Below are positions 53,691 to 63,663 of a DNA stretch of 64,000 bases, one piece after another. The position numbers and the translations under genes were made by a program. The DNA lies in the NCBI GenBank assembly GCA_947184155.2, contig CAMXCT020003167.1, forward strand, positions 1 through 64,000. Direction: 5' to 3'. The stretch comes from Cladocopium goreaui. Taxonomy: Eukaryota > Sar > Dinophyceae > Suessiales > Symbiodiniaceae. The notes below the pieces were generated by a model. The model saw only the letters and a program-made list of their open reading frames with translations. It made no database searches and was not told the DNA's origin. Each line of letters starts with the position of its first letter. Position 1 is the stretch's first letter.

Positions 53691-53738
53691 GGAAGTTTTT
53701 TCGGTTGGTCACTGGAATCCAGCTCTTCATGAAATATG

Positions 53739-53818
53739 TACCATCTGGTTAGTTAACATAGCCATGGAAAATCACCATGCTATTAATAGGTAAACCATCT
53801 ATTTCTATGGGCCATGTT
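53739..53818. mobile_element. Family A foldback, right end lost
   Basis: TACCATCTGGTTAGTTAAC left end and ACCATGCTATTAATAGG centre are present; the right arm ends at CCATGTTCACATATG. Confidence 0.7.
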
Positions 53819-53920
53819 CACATATGTGGAAATTCAAACTTATGGATGTCAAGTGCATTTCAAATGTTCAAATGAAAGATCCTTTGGTTCATTCCCAACG
53901 AGAGTTCATGACAAATTAAG

Positions 53921-54029
53921 TACCCTCTGGTTATGACTAACATAGCCATGGAAAATGGCCCATAGAAATAGATGGTTTACCTATTAAAAATTGTGATTTT
54001 CCATGGCTATGTTAACTAACCAGATGGTA
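53921..54029. mobile_element. Family A foldback element
   Basis: 109 bp, TACCCTCTGGTTATGAC to ACTAACCAGATGGTA. Confidence 0.9.
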
Positions 54030-54690
54030 ATATATAATTGTTTGGAAGTTGTGAATGATTTACCTAACTATGTTGTCTTCTGATGCGTCGTAGATGTTCC
54101 AATGATTTTTCCCAAATCAAATGTGGCACGAGACGAGCTGATGATAGCTGATGTTGGCAACCAATGAAGCTACCATGACTGGGGATGGTAAAACAAAACC
54201 ATTTATGGTGATTTCGGGGATGGTTTATGACATTGGGTTTATCACTTTACCACATTATATATATATAGATATATGGTTGCACTCAGTCAACCCCAAAGCC
54301 ATCGTTCATGAAATTGATTTATCGGAAATCATAGGGCATGTATCATATATCCGACACCATCTGTATAGAGCTATTGCTGCTGCATGCTGCTGACTGTTGA
54401 TCGTTTCCAGATAGATTGGTGCGGTTTGATCCTTTGAGGGGACTAATGACTATTGATTATCCAAATCTATAGTGTATTTTGCACACAAAAGTACCCCACA
54501 AATCACGTATCTGTGTAAGTAGATATAGCAATAAATAACTACATAATTAAAATGCTCAAAACTGACAGGATACTACTTTTTAATATTTTTGGGGGTTGCG
54601 ATCGACATAGCAGCACCACAAAGACATGGCCGATTTTGGATACCGTGCAAGACTATTTTCTGAGCTGGCTAGGTGAATCTGTACAGTATA
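54030..54690. other. No supported gene
   Basis: AT-rich stretch; frames lack protein-like composition. Confidence 0.35.
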
Positions 54691-54694
54691 TCTA

Positions 54695-54905
54695 CATCCA
54701 TATCTATATTTCTATCTATCTATCCATTCATCCATCTATCCATACATATATATATATATATATATATGCATATTATATATATACATAATTATACATATAT
54801 ATATATATATATATGTGTATATATATATATATTATGTATGTCCACATATATATATATTATGTATGTCCACATATATATATATATATGTATATATATAGAG
54901 AGAGA
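54695..54905. repeat. TATC/TA microsatellite block
   Basis: CTATCTATCCATTCATC words followed by long TA runs and a duplicated TATGTATGTCCACATA. Confidence 0.9.
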
Positions 54906-55201
54906 GATCATATAGCAATATAGCACTAAACAGTTGATTGACCCAGGGCTCGCACCTCCATGGTGACTCGCCTTGGGTTCCTTCGGCGCTTCCTCCTGCA
55001 CAACGAGGCATGTCAGGGTGATTTCATAGGAAATTCATGGGATTTAATGGGTTTTCATAGGGATTTAATGAGATTTAATAGGTATTTAAATCTTTGATTT
55101 ATCTTGATTTCATGGGATTTCATAGGGACATAGAGGTTAATCATGGTGAATCAATGATCACAATGGATACTGAATGGAATATCTAATGAGATTTACTGGT
55201 C

Positions 55202-55732
55202 TCATGAAACGTGCCAACGTGGGAAATCCTCTATTTTTACTGAAGCCAACGTGCTGGGAAAATCCTCTGTGGCTGATTTCCATCGCCATGTGGAGTAGGG
55301 GGAGAGTGTTAGCCGTAAAGTGAAAACATGAGTTAATGACAGGCTTTCTGCATACTTTTCATGTATTGTTTCGTAGGGGAGGAGGCACCGTACGTGGTAA
55401 ATTTGCTGGAACATATCTAACATATCCAAGTTCTGGTGGCGGAACCGGACCCGGATGTAGTTTCTAAACCGGGGCTGTGCTCCAAACCGTGTGTAGAGTC
55501 TGAATGGTAGCGGCTGAACTGTGGTTGCTGAACCAGGGCCCTTAGTGCTGAAACAAGGGAATCGTAGTTGCGGAACCCTAGTTGCTTTAACGGGCGTAGT
55601 TGATGAAGCGGAAATTAGTCCAAGAGAACCCGAACATTTTTGTCCCACCGCAAAGTGCAACGTAATATCAACTGCAAGTTCACCCAACCACAGGAAATGC
55701 CTCACAAGAGCGTACAGATTTGACAGACACAA
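55202..55732 (-). CDS. Longest ORF outside the retrotransposon, doubtful
   Basis: The 176-codon minus frame includes FRNYIRVRFRHQNLDMLDMF and YETIHEKYAESLSLTHVFTL. Part of it (55440-55620) overlies a degenerate repeat of GTAGTTGCTGAAC-type words, so its length may be fortuitous. A plus-strand frame of 76 codons overlaps. Not recognised. Confidence 0.3.
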   Translation of the reverse strand: MCLSNLYALVRHFLWLGELAVDITLHFAVGQKCSGSLGLISASSTTPVKATRVPQLRFPCFSTKGPGSATTVQPLPFRLYTRFGAQPRFRNYIRVRFRHQNLDMLDMFQQIYHVRCLLPYETIHEKYAESLSLTHVFTLRLTLSPYSTWRWKSATEDFPSTLASVKIEDFPRWHVS

Positions 55733-55884
55733 GAAAAGCGCGCAAACTTAATTAATGGCACCGTTGGCCCAAAAATTGGCTTACCACTTTTGGATACTTT
55801 TGGTTCCTTGGTGAGCTTTGATATTTCAAGCTGAAGTGAAGCTTCATGGCCCTGCAAGGTTTGGGCTGAAAGGCTGAGGCTTTA

Positions 55885-56109
55885 GTGTCCTCTCATGCTC
55901 TTTCAAAGGTGCTAGGTGTCGATAGCTTTCAGGTTTTTGAGAGTTATAAATACCAAACGCAGTGGATGGTGCATAGTTGCTACATCTTAGGGAAGTACCC
56001 GATGCAAAAGATCATGCATCGCGTATCGCGTCAACCACGAAGCCAGGTGGCAACTTCCCTGCACTTTGGTGCCTTCGTGGATCTATCGGAGCTCACGTCA
56101 TCCGATTGA
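55885..56109 (+). CDS. Exon-like ORF, strand uncertain
   Basis: The plus frame reads LSKVLGVDSFQVFESYKYQT, then PMQKIMHRVSRQPRSQVATS and a stop. Minus frames are partly open. Confidence 0.3.
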   Translation: MSSHALSKVLGVDSFQVFESYKYQTQWMVHSCYILGKYPMQKIMHRVSRQPRSQVATSLHFGAFVDLSELTSSD

Positions 56110-56202
56110 CACTGTCTCGACAATCTCCATATCGCAGCGTCCGAAAAAAGACGATATGATGTTGTAGCAATGTCGGATATTCCACGGCATTCAAATATGA
56201 CA

Positions 56203-56310
56203 TACCCTATTTGGATTGGAAGATTAGTTTCCTGGCAGATAGGGGTTGGAAGATTAGTTTCCATTAAAACTAGCCTATTTTCAGGGTCTATGTTAATTTA
56301 CCAGAGGGTA
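56203..56310. mobile_element. Family A terminal sequence with a different centre
   Basis: TACCCTATTTGG and TTTACCAGAGGGTA ends enclose GGTTGGAAGATTAG and ATTTTCAGGGTC, a centre shared with 56994 and 60561. Confidence 0.7.
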
Positions 56311-56743
56311 ATAAATACTATAAAATATTACAAAATTGGCTGCTAAACCTACTGCAAGCTACTGTATCAAGACCAATCTCAATTCTTCACCTGCCTATAC
56401 CACTGGGAACTCCACACTTCCAATGTATTTAAAAAAACGGATTATAGATCACTGGACGATATCGCCTATCTGTCCTATGGAAATTAAAGTTTAATTGCAA
56501 AATCCTCTGTAAATGGGGAATTTGCCATTGCCATGTTTGATTAGCGGAGGGTAAATCCACGGTTTTTGGTGGATCGTCCGCAATCTTTGCTGGATAATTC
56601 CCAATTGTTGGTGGTGAAATCCCCATTTTCGTTGGTGGCTAAGCTGGAAGACGATTTGAGACATTGATGTTGGCTGATTTTTTTGGACTGGGATATGGTC
56701 TTCAAAGATGTAGCCAATTCTTGTGCCAAACAAGATCAATATG

Positions 56744-56880
56744 TACCCTCTGGTTATTTGTTACATAGCCATGGAAAGATCCACCATTTTTATGTTCGGT
56801 GAACCCAGGTAAACCATCGATTTCGATTAGGGCCATCGAAAAACCATGGCGAACTGTGAATGTCATAACCCGGCCGGGTA
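56744..56880. mobile_element. Family A foldback, mixed ends
   Basis: 137 bp, TACCCTCTGGTTATTTG at the left and CATAACCCGGCCGGGTA at the right. Confidence 0.8.
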
Positions 56881-56993
56881 ACTCAAAATGTGGAAAGTCC
56901 ACCATGGGTTGTCCTTGTGCAAAATCATGGTACCACAGTGCCACATATTTAAAACCATGGCATTAAACAATCCCAAAATGACATTGTTCAAAA

Positions 56994-57107
56994 CCAGCCT
57001 CTGGTAAATTAACAGTTCGACCCTGGCAGTCATCGGGGTTGGAAGAAAAATGTTTCCATTCATCATTGGCTATTTTCAGGGTCGAACTGTTGATTTACCA
57101 GAGGGTA
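56994..57107. mobile_element. Family A foldback, CAGGGTCGAACTG subtype
   Basis: The arms AACAGTTCGACCCTGG and TTCAGGGTCGAACTGTT are complementary. The centre has CGGGGTTGGAAGAAAA. Confidence 0.8.
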
Positions 57108-57169
57108 AATTAAACAATCCCAAAAAATCCCAAAAATGACATTGTTCAAAACCATTAAATTAAACAATC

Positions 57170-57350
57170 CTTGGTTTTCTCTGCGATTTGCTGCCCCGGT
57201 TTTTCAAAACCAAAAGGCGAACGAACCGTCGCGTTTTGCACCAACGCCATTCGGTCCTCCTCACCTCGAAGCAGCGTTCCGCAACCATTGGACCATTGGA
57301 CCATTGGGAACGTGGTGTCCATTCAATGGCGGGAAAAAAAAGGCCACAAA
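57170..57350 (+). CDS. Exon-like island, strand uncertain
   Basis: The plus frame reads FAAPVFQNQKANEPSRFAPT then PFGPPHLEAAFRNHWTIG. On the minus strand GTLLRGEEDRMALVQNATVR is equally plausible. GC-rich; contains GGACCATT repeated three times. Confidence 0.3.
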
Positions 57351-57599
57351 AGCGAAAAAAGAGCATATTGAGATGTATTAATGATATAATGATATATAAT
57401 GGTATATCAGAAAAACTATGAACTATCGTTATATGAGCTGAAAAAGTTGATATATATATATATCAACTATACAGCTAATATTGATAGTTGATAGTTGATG
57501 ATATACCAATGATGTATCAATTCTATGACATTGCATGAATATCATTTTTGTCCGTGTTGGATTTTACTGCTCTACCTACATTTTGGATCATTTTGGTGT

Positions 57600-57712
57600 T
57601 TCTATATCGATGTTCCAAATAGCCACAGCTTTTTGCTCACAGCCATCCCCACGGACAACGACAGATGCTGCGAGCGGCCGTCGAAGGTCAGTTCCTCTGA
57701 GGCCTGGGTGTG
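57600..57712 (-). CDS. Exon-like island
   Basis: The minus frame reads TQASEELTFDGRSQHLSLSV then GMAVSKKLWLFGTSI. Confidence 0.4.
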
Positions 57713-57779
57713 AAAAAAAGCCGGAAACCAGGGGAGTTTCCTGCCTGTTTTTTTCCCATCAATTCGCAGAATATCTGTG

Positions 57780-58295
57780 TTAATTTTGAACATGATCAGC
57801 TTATAAGTTTATACTCTGGCCATATCAACATGACTCTGATTTGATTTATCATAATTTTATCTAGATATTTCTCAAGTGTATTCATGAAATATGATTGAGA
57901 CATATTGAGACTATAGATATACTATAGATATACTATAGATTGTTGGATGTCATTTAAGACAACTCATTTTTCGTTAGTTAAAAACGCTCAGAGCATCAGA
58001 AAACGCTTTTTCGAAACGCTGGATGAATTCTCCATTGCTTCATGAAGTACATGTTGTGAATCAATGACCAATGAATATTTTTCAAAATTAAGTACATGTA
58101 CTTGGATTATCATCATTGAATCAATGGCTTGGATAATTTTCCATTGAATCTGGATAGGAATTACCAGAGGATTGGTGAAAACTTATTTCGTTTTTATCAA
58201 TCCCGAGTCATGGTAAATGTGAAAATCCACATTGAAATCTCACATGGAAAAACTCACATTTTTCCAAAATCCATATGGCTTTCTAACTTTCCATC
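57780..58295. other. No supported gene
   Basis: AT-rich sequence with no repeat family recognised. Confidence 0.4.
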
Positions 58296-58299
58296 TCGA

Positions 58300-58388
58300 A
58301 ATTTACACACACCACCCCTGAGATCGCAGCACTGTCCTCTCGGGCGGCTAAGGGATAGCTGCCTGAAAACCCCCCGTTGGGGAGTTGG
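58300..58388 (-). CDS. Exon-like island
   Basis: The minus frame reads QLPNGGFSGSYPLAAREDSA then AISGVVCV. Confidence 0.35.
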
Positions 58389-58757
58389 TATCCACAATTT
58401 TTGTGGTGGCTTTTGAAGGGAAAATCATGGAAAATCCCACTAGAAATGGGTGATTTTGGCAAATCGTTGCCACAATTTTCCGGTGAAACGTAGTTGGTGT
58501 GGCTAGATGTGTTTAGCAGCTTTGGAGTTGCATTTGTTTAAGTTTGTCCTAGCTACCATTCACATCATTCTTGGTGGCGTTTAGTTTTGAGTCACACGTG
58601 TATACAAAAGTTATTATAATGAGTGCAAGTTTCATGCCAAAACTTACTGATTCACTTGATTACTGGAAGTGGCCCATAGGAACACCCACTTTTGGTGGTA
58701 AACCACTTGTTGATGGTTGCTGGTAAAACGTCCAAGTGGGAATATAAACCAACAAAC

Positions 58758-58860
58758 CTGCAGATCTCGCGCAGAAGCAAAGCAAACTCTCCGAGATGGT
58801 TGGGATGTGCAGATTGACTGAACATGGCTGTCACTCTTGACCCTAGTGCCCATGAAAATG
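58758..58860 (-). CDS. Exon-like island with donor
   Basis: The minus frame reads VTAMFSQSAHPNHLGEFALL then LREICR and meets CTGCAG|GTTTGT at 58758/58757. Helical and well composed. Confidence 0.5.
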
Positions 58861-59402
58861 GCTTGATGTAGAGGCTCAACTACACAGTAGTAACATAAAC
58901 CGGGGTGGGCAAACGCCCAGAAAAAGATCCATTAAGGCATCCATCATCCTGGCGTCCGAAAGTCCTGATGCATTCCTGATGAGCCTCTTCAACACCTTGA
59001 TAACGCGTCCCAAAACTAGTCATTGACCCCTAGCCATGGTCAGTGGTTTCAATTGTGAGATGATTGAAACGTATTGAAAGCACTGAAGCCCGTTTCAATC
59101 TGTTGCTTGCGGATCATTAAGTTTGCTCAAACTATACCTTTCTAAGAAATTTGAGAGGCCCCGTCATGCTCAAAAAGACCAATGTAAGATCTTGAGGGGA
59201 AAGTCCCAACCACTCTGGCGATATGAATAAACACATACAAACCCAAAGAAACCCTGGTTTGGTGTTGAATCTGTTCTTTCTGGGTTCACATTTGGAGAGA
59301 GGTCCATTAAAAAACGTAGATGGGCCATGGTCAATACTACTCTCCATTAACCTAGATTTTGGCTGTAGCTCAGATATCTTTCCTTAGATATCTTTAATCA
59401 TA

Positions 59403-59475
59403 ATCCACCAGCTTTTTCCCTTTGCCGCCTCGTTCCTGTCGGCGGCCTGGAGCCCAGAGTCGGTGAGGTGCGAAG
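59403..59475 (-). CDS. Exon-like island
   Basis: The minus frame reads HLTDSGLQAADRNEAAKGKS. A possible donor AGCTG|GTGGAT follows. GC-rich. Confidence 0.4.
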
Positions 59476-59489
59476 GAAAAACGACGGAA

Positions 59490-60115
59490 ATTTGTCATTC
59501 ACTCGGCTCTAACTTGACATTGCCAATCTTAGATACCCAACATGTGCTTGTAGGTGGCTGGTAAATTTTAGATGATAAGAATTGTCGTACATATATATAT
59601 AATTATATTAGTATATACGTATATACATATATATATATATATATCCCCATGTTTTACAAAATATGTAAAGTAGTGTACACTATCGAATCTCTGATTATAG
59701 AACTCTCCCTATCGGATATTATCTTTTAGTATTGGATAGTATTGGCATTTCACTACTGGATATTGAATATCTGAAGTTTAGGGGGTTGTTGGAACCGCAA
59801 ATGACCATATCCAAGAGTGAAAAAAAAAACATGGACAAAAACACATTCTGAGAGTCAATGATCTTCAATTATCTTCAGCCAGGCTACACTCTCGGGATAC
59901 CATCATTTTTTGTAATTGTCGCGCCTCACACTTCTCTCAAAATGGATCCAATGGAGGTTTCCTAAAATAGGGCTACCCCCAGTTCCCATCCATTTATAGA
60001 TGGGGTTTCCCTGAATATAAAAATCCAGCGATCAAGGGGATTTCCCCATGACTAGTCGGAAAGCCGTGGCCAATCTTGGAGAAGCCAAAAAATTGACGAG
60101 ATATGAAACTGGTCA
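59490..60115. other. No supported gene
   Basis: AT-rich; TA run at 59590-59645. Confidence 0.4.
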
Positions 60116-60117
60116 TT

Positions 60118-60332
60118 ATATATATATAATTACTGTATATATATATGTATACATATATACTGTATATATTTATACATATATATTGTATATATTTATACAT
60201 ATATACCGTATATATTTATACATATATATACTGTATATATTTATACATATATAATGTATATATTTATACATATATAATATATAATGTATATATTTATACA
60301 TATATAATTTATATAATGTATATATATATATC
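60118..60332. repeat. Tandem TATATTTATACATATA units (~22 bp)
   Basis: TGTATATATTTATACATATA recurs about eight times. Confidence 0.95.
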
Positions 60333-60439
60333 TATTTAAAAAAAAGAATGTATATAATATATGCATCTAATCATCCGGGATATACATGATCATCAATGTA
60401 TGTACCGAAAACGATTAGACAAACATGATCTATTCGTTT

Positions 60440-60530
60440 CATCCAGATCCCCCGCCCTGACAACGCGGGGCCTGCGGTGCCTTCAGTCTTGCTATGCGAG
60501 CCTGGCGTTTTCCCTGGACTGGAATCTATT
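60440..60530 (-). CDS. Exon-like island, weak
   Basis: The minus frame reads GKRQARIARLKAPQAPRCQG. GC-rich; the plus strand is also open. Confidence 0.25.
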
Positions 60531-60560
60531 CATTCATTCCATGATTAAATTAGATGGTTA

Positions 60561-60788
60561 TACCCTCTGGGAAACGTTTACATAACTATGGAAAATCACC
60601 ATGTTTAAGTTCGGTAAATCGACTATTTCTATTAGCGCCTTTTGTTACCATGTCGCAAACTGTGAATGTCATTACATGTCAAGGGTCTGAATTTTCCACC
60701 CTGCCAGTCATCGGGGTTGGAAGAAAATTATGTGTCCACTAAGAATTGGTGATAAAATCAGGGTCTATGTTCATTTACCAAATGGGTA
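60561..60788. mobile_element. Composite family A element (228 bp)
   Basis: A left end TACCCTCTGGGAAACG and typical family A arm are followed by TCGCAAACTGTGAATG, then by the GGGGTTGGAAGAAAATTA subtype and TTTACCAAATGGGTA. It looks like two elements, one inside or beside the other. Confidence 0.6.
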
Positions 60789-60829
60789 AGAAAAACCTAG
60801 AACTGAAGAGATCCTGTTTGTTTGTTTTC

Positions 60830-61010
60830 CTGTGCAAACTTGGATTAAAAATATCGTACTTGATACTAAAACTGCCACGGCTGGCTCCCCTCTGAATGTG
60901 GTCAGTGCCAAGGGACAGAAATGGTCAGTGTATCCATTTGGAATGCTCCATGTTGAGACGAAAAGAAAGAAAGAAGTCACCGCCACAGATGCCAAAATAT
61001 GCCAAAACTA
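60830..61010 (+). CDS. Exon-like ORF on plus strand
   Basis: The plus frame reads TWIKNIVLDTKTATAGSPLN, then VVSAKGQKWSVYPFGMLHVE and TKRKKEVTATDAK, a strand-rich pattern. Minus frames are less convincing. Product unknown. Confidence 0.45.
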
Positions 61011-61086
61011 TATATATATGTATTATTGTATATTATTGTATATATTATTATTATTATAAATTCAAACACCATCTATGTGGGATTTA

Positions 61087-61199
61087 TACCCTCTGGCTAT
61101 GGTTGCATAACCATGGAAAATCACCATGCTATTAATAGGTAAACCATCTATTTCTATGGCCATCTATACCATGGCTATGTAACAAATAACCAGAGGGTA
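61087..61199. mobile_element. Family A foldback element
   Basis: 113 bp, TACCCTCTGGCTATGG to AAATAACCAGAGGGTA. Confidence 0.9.
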
Positions 61200-61567
61200 T
61201 GTATACTATTGTATAATATAAGATCCCCACAACAAACATATAGCCTACCACATCCAGGGTTGGAAACTAGCCTTTCCTCTTTGTCAATGTCGAGATGTTA
61301 GAGGGGGGGAGTGTGGGGGAATTGTATATCAAATTATAATTGCACAATATCCGCCTGTTCTTCTTGTAAATAAAAGTAGTAGTAATAACCCTTGGTTATC
61401 AACCACACACAACCTGAAGCTTATATTGTGCTAAAAGTATCTAAAAGTGGCTCATATCACACACGTAAACGGTCAATTTGGACCACAGAGAATCCGGTCT
61501 CTGTAGTCGGTAACCGCATCCGTTACACTCCACATCAATGCCTCAGGCAATAACATGACTGATACCT

Positions 61568-61671
61568 TACCCTCTGGTAAAATAACATAACTATGGAAAA
61601 TCACCATTTTCAATGGGAAAATCCACTATAAATTGCCATTTTCAATAGCTACGTTAAATTACCAGAGGGTA
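61568..61671. mobile_element. Family A foldback element
   Basis: 104 bp, TACCCTCTGGTAAAAT to AAATTACCAGAGGGTA. Confidence 0.92.
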
Positions 61672-61794
61672 CTACATATGCATACCACCAGTTTATAGCT
61701 GCTGGGAGAATACCCCCGTCTACATTGAATGAAGTCCAGCTGCTTGACCCAGTCAATATTATACATAGTATCATAAAATCGATTAAAAAAGCTA

Positions 61795-61900
61795 TACCCT
61801 CTGGTAATTTAACATAGCTATTGAAAATGGCCATTGAAATAGTGGATTTTCCCATTGAAAATGGTGATTTTCCATAGCTATGTTAAATTACCAGAGGGTA
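61795..61900. mobile_element. Family A foldback element
   Basis: 106 bp with 20-bp near-perfect ends (TACCCTCTGGTAATTTAACA and its complement), one of the best preserved copies. Confidence 0.95.
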
Positions 61901-62339
61901 ACTATATTGAACAATTCTATTGGATTCTATCGGTTTATCCGAATACATAATGACCCGCAAAATCCAATACATAGTGTTGGTTCATCAACTATCTTCTTGT
62001 ATTTTTTCAAGTTGCTATGGAAGATTCCCATTGTTGATAAATCATCGAACTACGTGGATAATTTGAATCACCGCCATTGTGTATCTAGAATCTAGAGAAA
62101 TCACATCATTAACATTCATTAATCATTGTTCATAGATACTCATCTTATGCTTAGTATGGTGAACATTGTTTATACTGGTTAGTTCACAGATACTCATTGT
62201 TCATAAATCAGATCTTAACCATTTCTTCACCAATGTTCATAGAAAACAATCATCTTTTGACCATTGTTTATCCATTGTTTATTCATTAACCATTGCTATT
62301 GCTATCACATCTGCTACTGTTCATCCATTTTACTGTAAC

Positions 62340-62470
62340 CATAGCTATGGCTACAAACTCCCAGCGGGATCATCCTGGCTCCCCATCTCCCCATCTCGCC
62401 TCTCGCTGTCCTGTCGTCAGAACCAGAGGTGGCTAAGGATTGGCCCAAGCGAAACATCGGGTAATGACAT
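62340..62470 (-). CDS. Exon-like island, strand uncertain
   Basis: The minus frame reads FRLGQSLATSGSDDRTARGE then MGRWGARMIPLGV. A plus frame is also open. Confidence 0.3.
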
Positions 62471-62473
62471 TCA

Positions 62474-62571
62474 CAGGTTGCGACATGGAAGCCATGGGCC
62501 ATAGAAATAGTTGACAACACCGAACTTAAAGTCATGGTGATTTTTCATAGCTATGTAAATTTAAGAGGGTA
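62474..62571. mobile_element. Family A foldback, degenerate
   Basis: GTTGCGACATGGAAGCC left arm; the right end is AAATTTAAGAGGGTA with CCAG lost. Confidence 0.6.
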
Positions 62572-62656
62572 AATGTATATGAAGAATCGCGTGACTGGTT
62601 GGCATCAAACCTCTCCGTGGCCTGTGGTGGCTACGACTTGGCCAAGTTATGCATCA

Positions 62657-62765
62657 CTGGTTGGTGGGGGCCAACCTAGCCCTCTGAAAAATGATGGACT
62701 TCGTCAGTTGGGATGATTATTCCCATATATTGTGGGAAAAAAAAAAGTTCCAAACCACCAACCAG
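62657..62765. mobile_element. Family B foldback element
   Basis: 109 bp, CTGGTTGGTGGGGGCC to CAAACCACCAACCAG. A right-end fragment of a second copy follows at 62800-62836. Confidence 0.9.
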
Positions 62766-63149
62766 TGGGGCATGTCATATATGGGATATAACAACCACAA
62801 TATGGAAAAATAAAACATGTTCCAAACCACCAACCATCAAAGTCTGGTGAAAGCCATCCAAATGTGTCCCCAGTGTCCCCAGTGAGCTCGTCATGAAGGT
62901 TGCGATAACTTGACCGTATACAAGCTGACAGTGGGATAACAATAGCACTAAGCGTCCCCAGAAATATCTGATTCATCTCCCCAATTTTCCACATCTCCAG
63001 TTGATATTCATATTATGATTATATCCTGCAAATCAAGGATATTCAGCCATCAGCCCGAAGGCTATTGTCTATGCATAGCTTTGAATAGATGATCATCCCA
63101 AAAAAAAATGATGAACATGATTCCCCAGATATCTGGATAAATTGTAACA

Positions 63150-63283
63150 ATTCACTGGCCTCAAAAGGTGCGGCGATTTTGGGTTTCGAATCCCCTACCA
63201 ATTCGCCGCAGACGTTGCATGCCTGGATGCTGCTTCCCGTGGCTCCCGAGGCTGGGGTGCCACCTTGGACTGGTAATGACTAA
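63150..63283 (+). CDS. Exon-like ORF on plus strand
   Basis: The plus frame reads SLASKGAAILGFESPTNSPQ, then TLHAWMLLPVAPEAGVPPW. GC-rich. Confidence 0.35.
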
Positions 63284-63356
63284 CAGTTTGCGACATGGAA
63301 AATAGTTGATTTACCGAACTTAAGGATGGTGATTTTTAAACGTTTACCAGAGGGTA
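63270..63356. mobile_element. Family A foldback, short
   Basis: 87 bp, left end worn (TGGTAATGACTAACAG), right end GTTTACCAGAGGGTA. Confidence 0.7.
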
Positions 63357-63405
63357 ATATAGTTGCAATGCAACTTTAACTCAAGATGAAAATTCTTTGA
63401 ACTGT

Positions 63406-63663
63406 TCAAACCTTCACGAGTTTAACTTGGAATTTATGTAAAAGGGATTTTCCCATTGCAACCCCGTGACCGGAGTGTTTCGGCATTGTTGATGTAACCG
63501 GCTGTAAACATCCACTGCGCCATGGATGGGCCGGATTATCTTTCCAGATCTCCCGCAGTTCGTTGATTCTTTCCCCAAGTAAGAAAGGATCTTGGGTACT
63601 CTGTACTCTGCATGATTTTTTTCTTAGCTGGTCTGTAGATAAAACATACCCAAATTGGGGCAT
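63406..63663 (-). CDS. Exon-like ORF
   Basis: The minus frame reads QLRKKSCRVQSTQDPFLLGE, then RINELREIWKDNPAHPWRSG and CLQPVTSTMPKHSGHG. Charged helices and proline breaks look like real protein. Not recognised. Confidence 0.5.
   Translation of the reverse strand: MPQFGYVLSTDQLRKKSCRVQSTQDPFLLGERINELREIWKDNPAHPWRSGCLQPVTSTMPKHSGHGVAMGKSLLHKFQVKLVKV

Noticed and set aside
59351-59420. tRNA-like start (GGCTGTAGCTCAG)
   Set aside because: No B box, no acceptor complement and no cloverleaf can be drawn.
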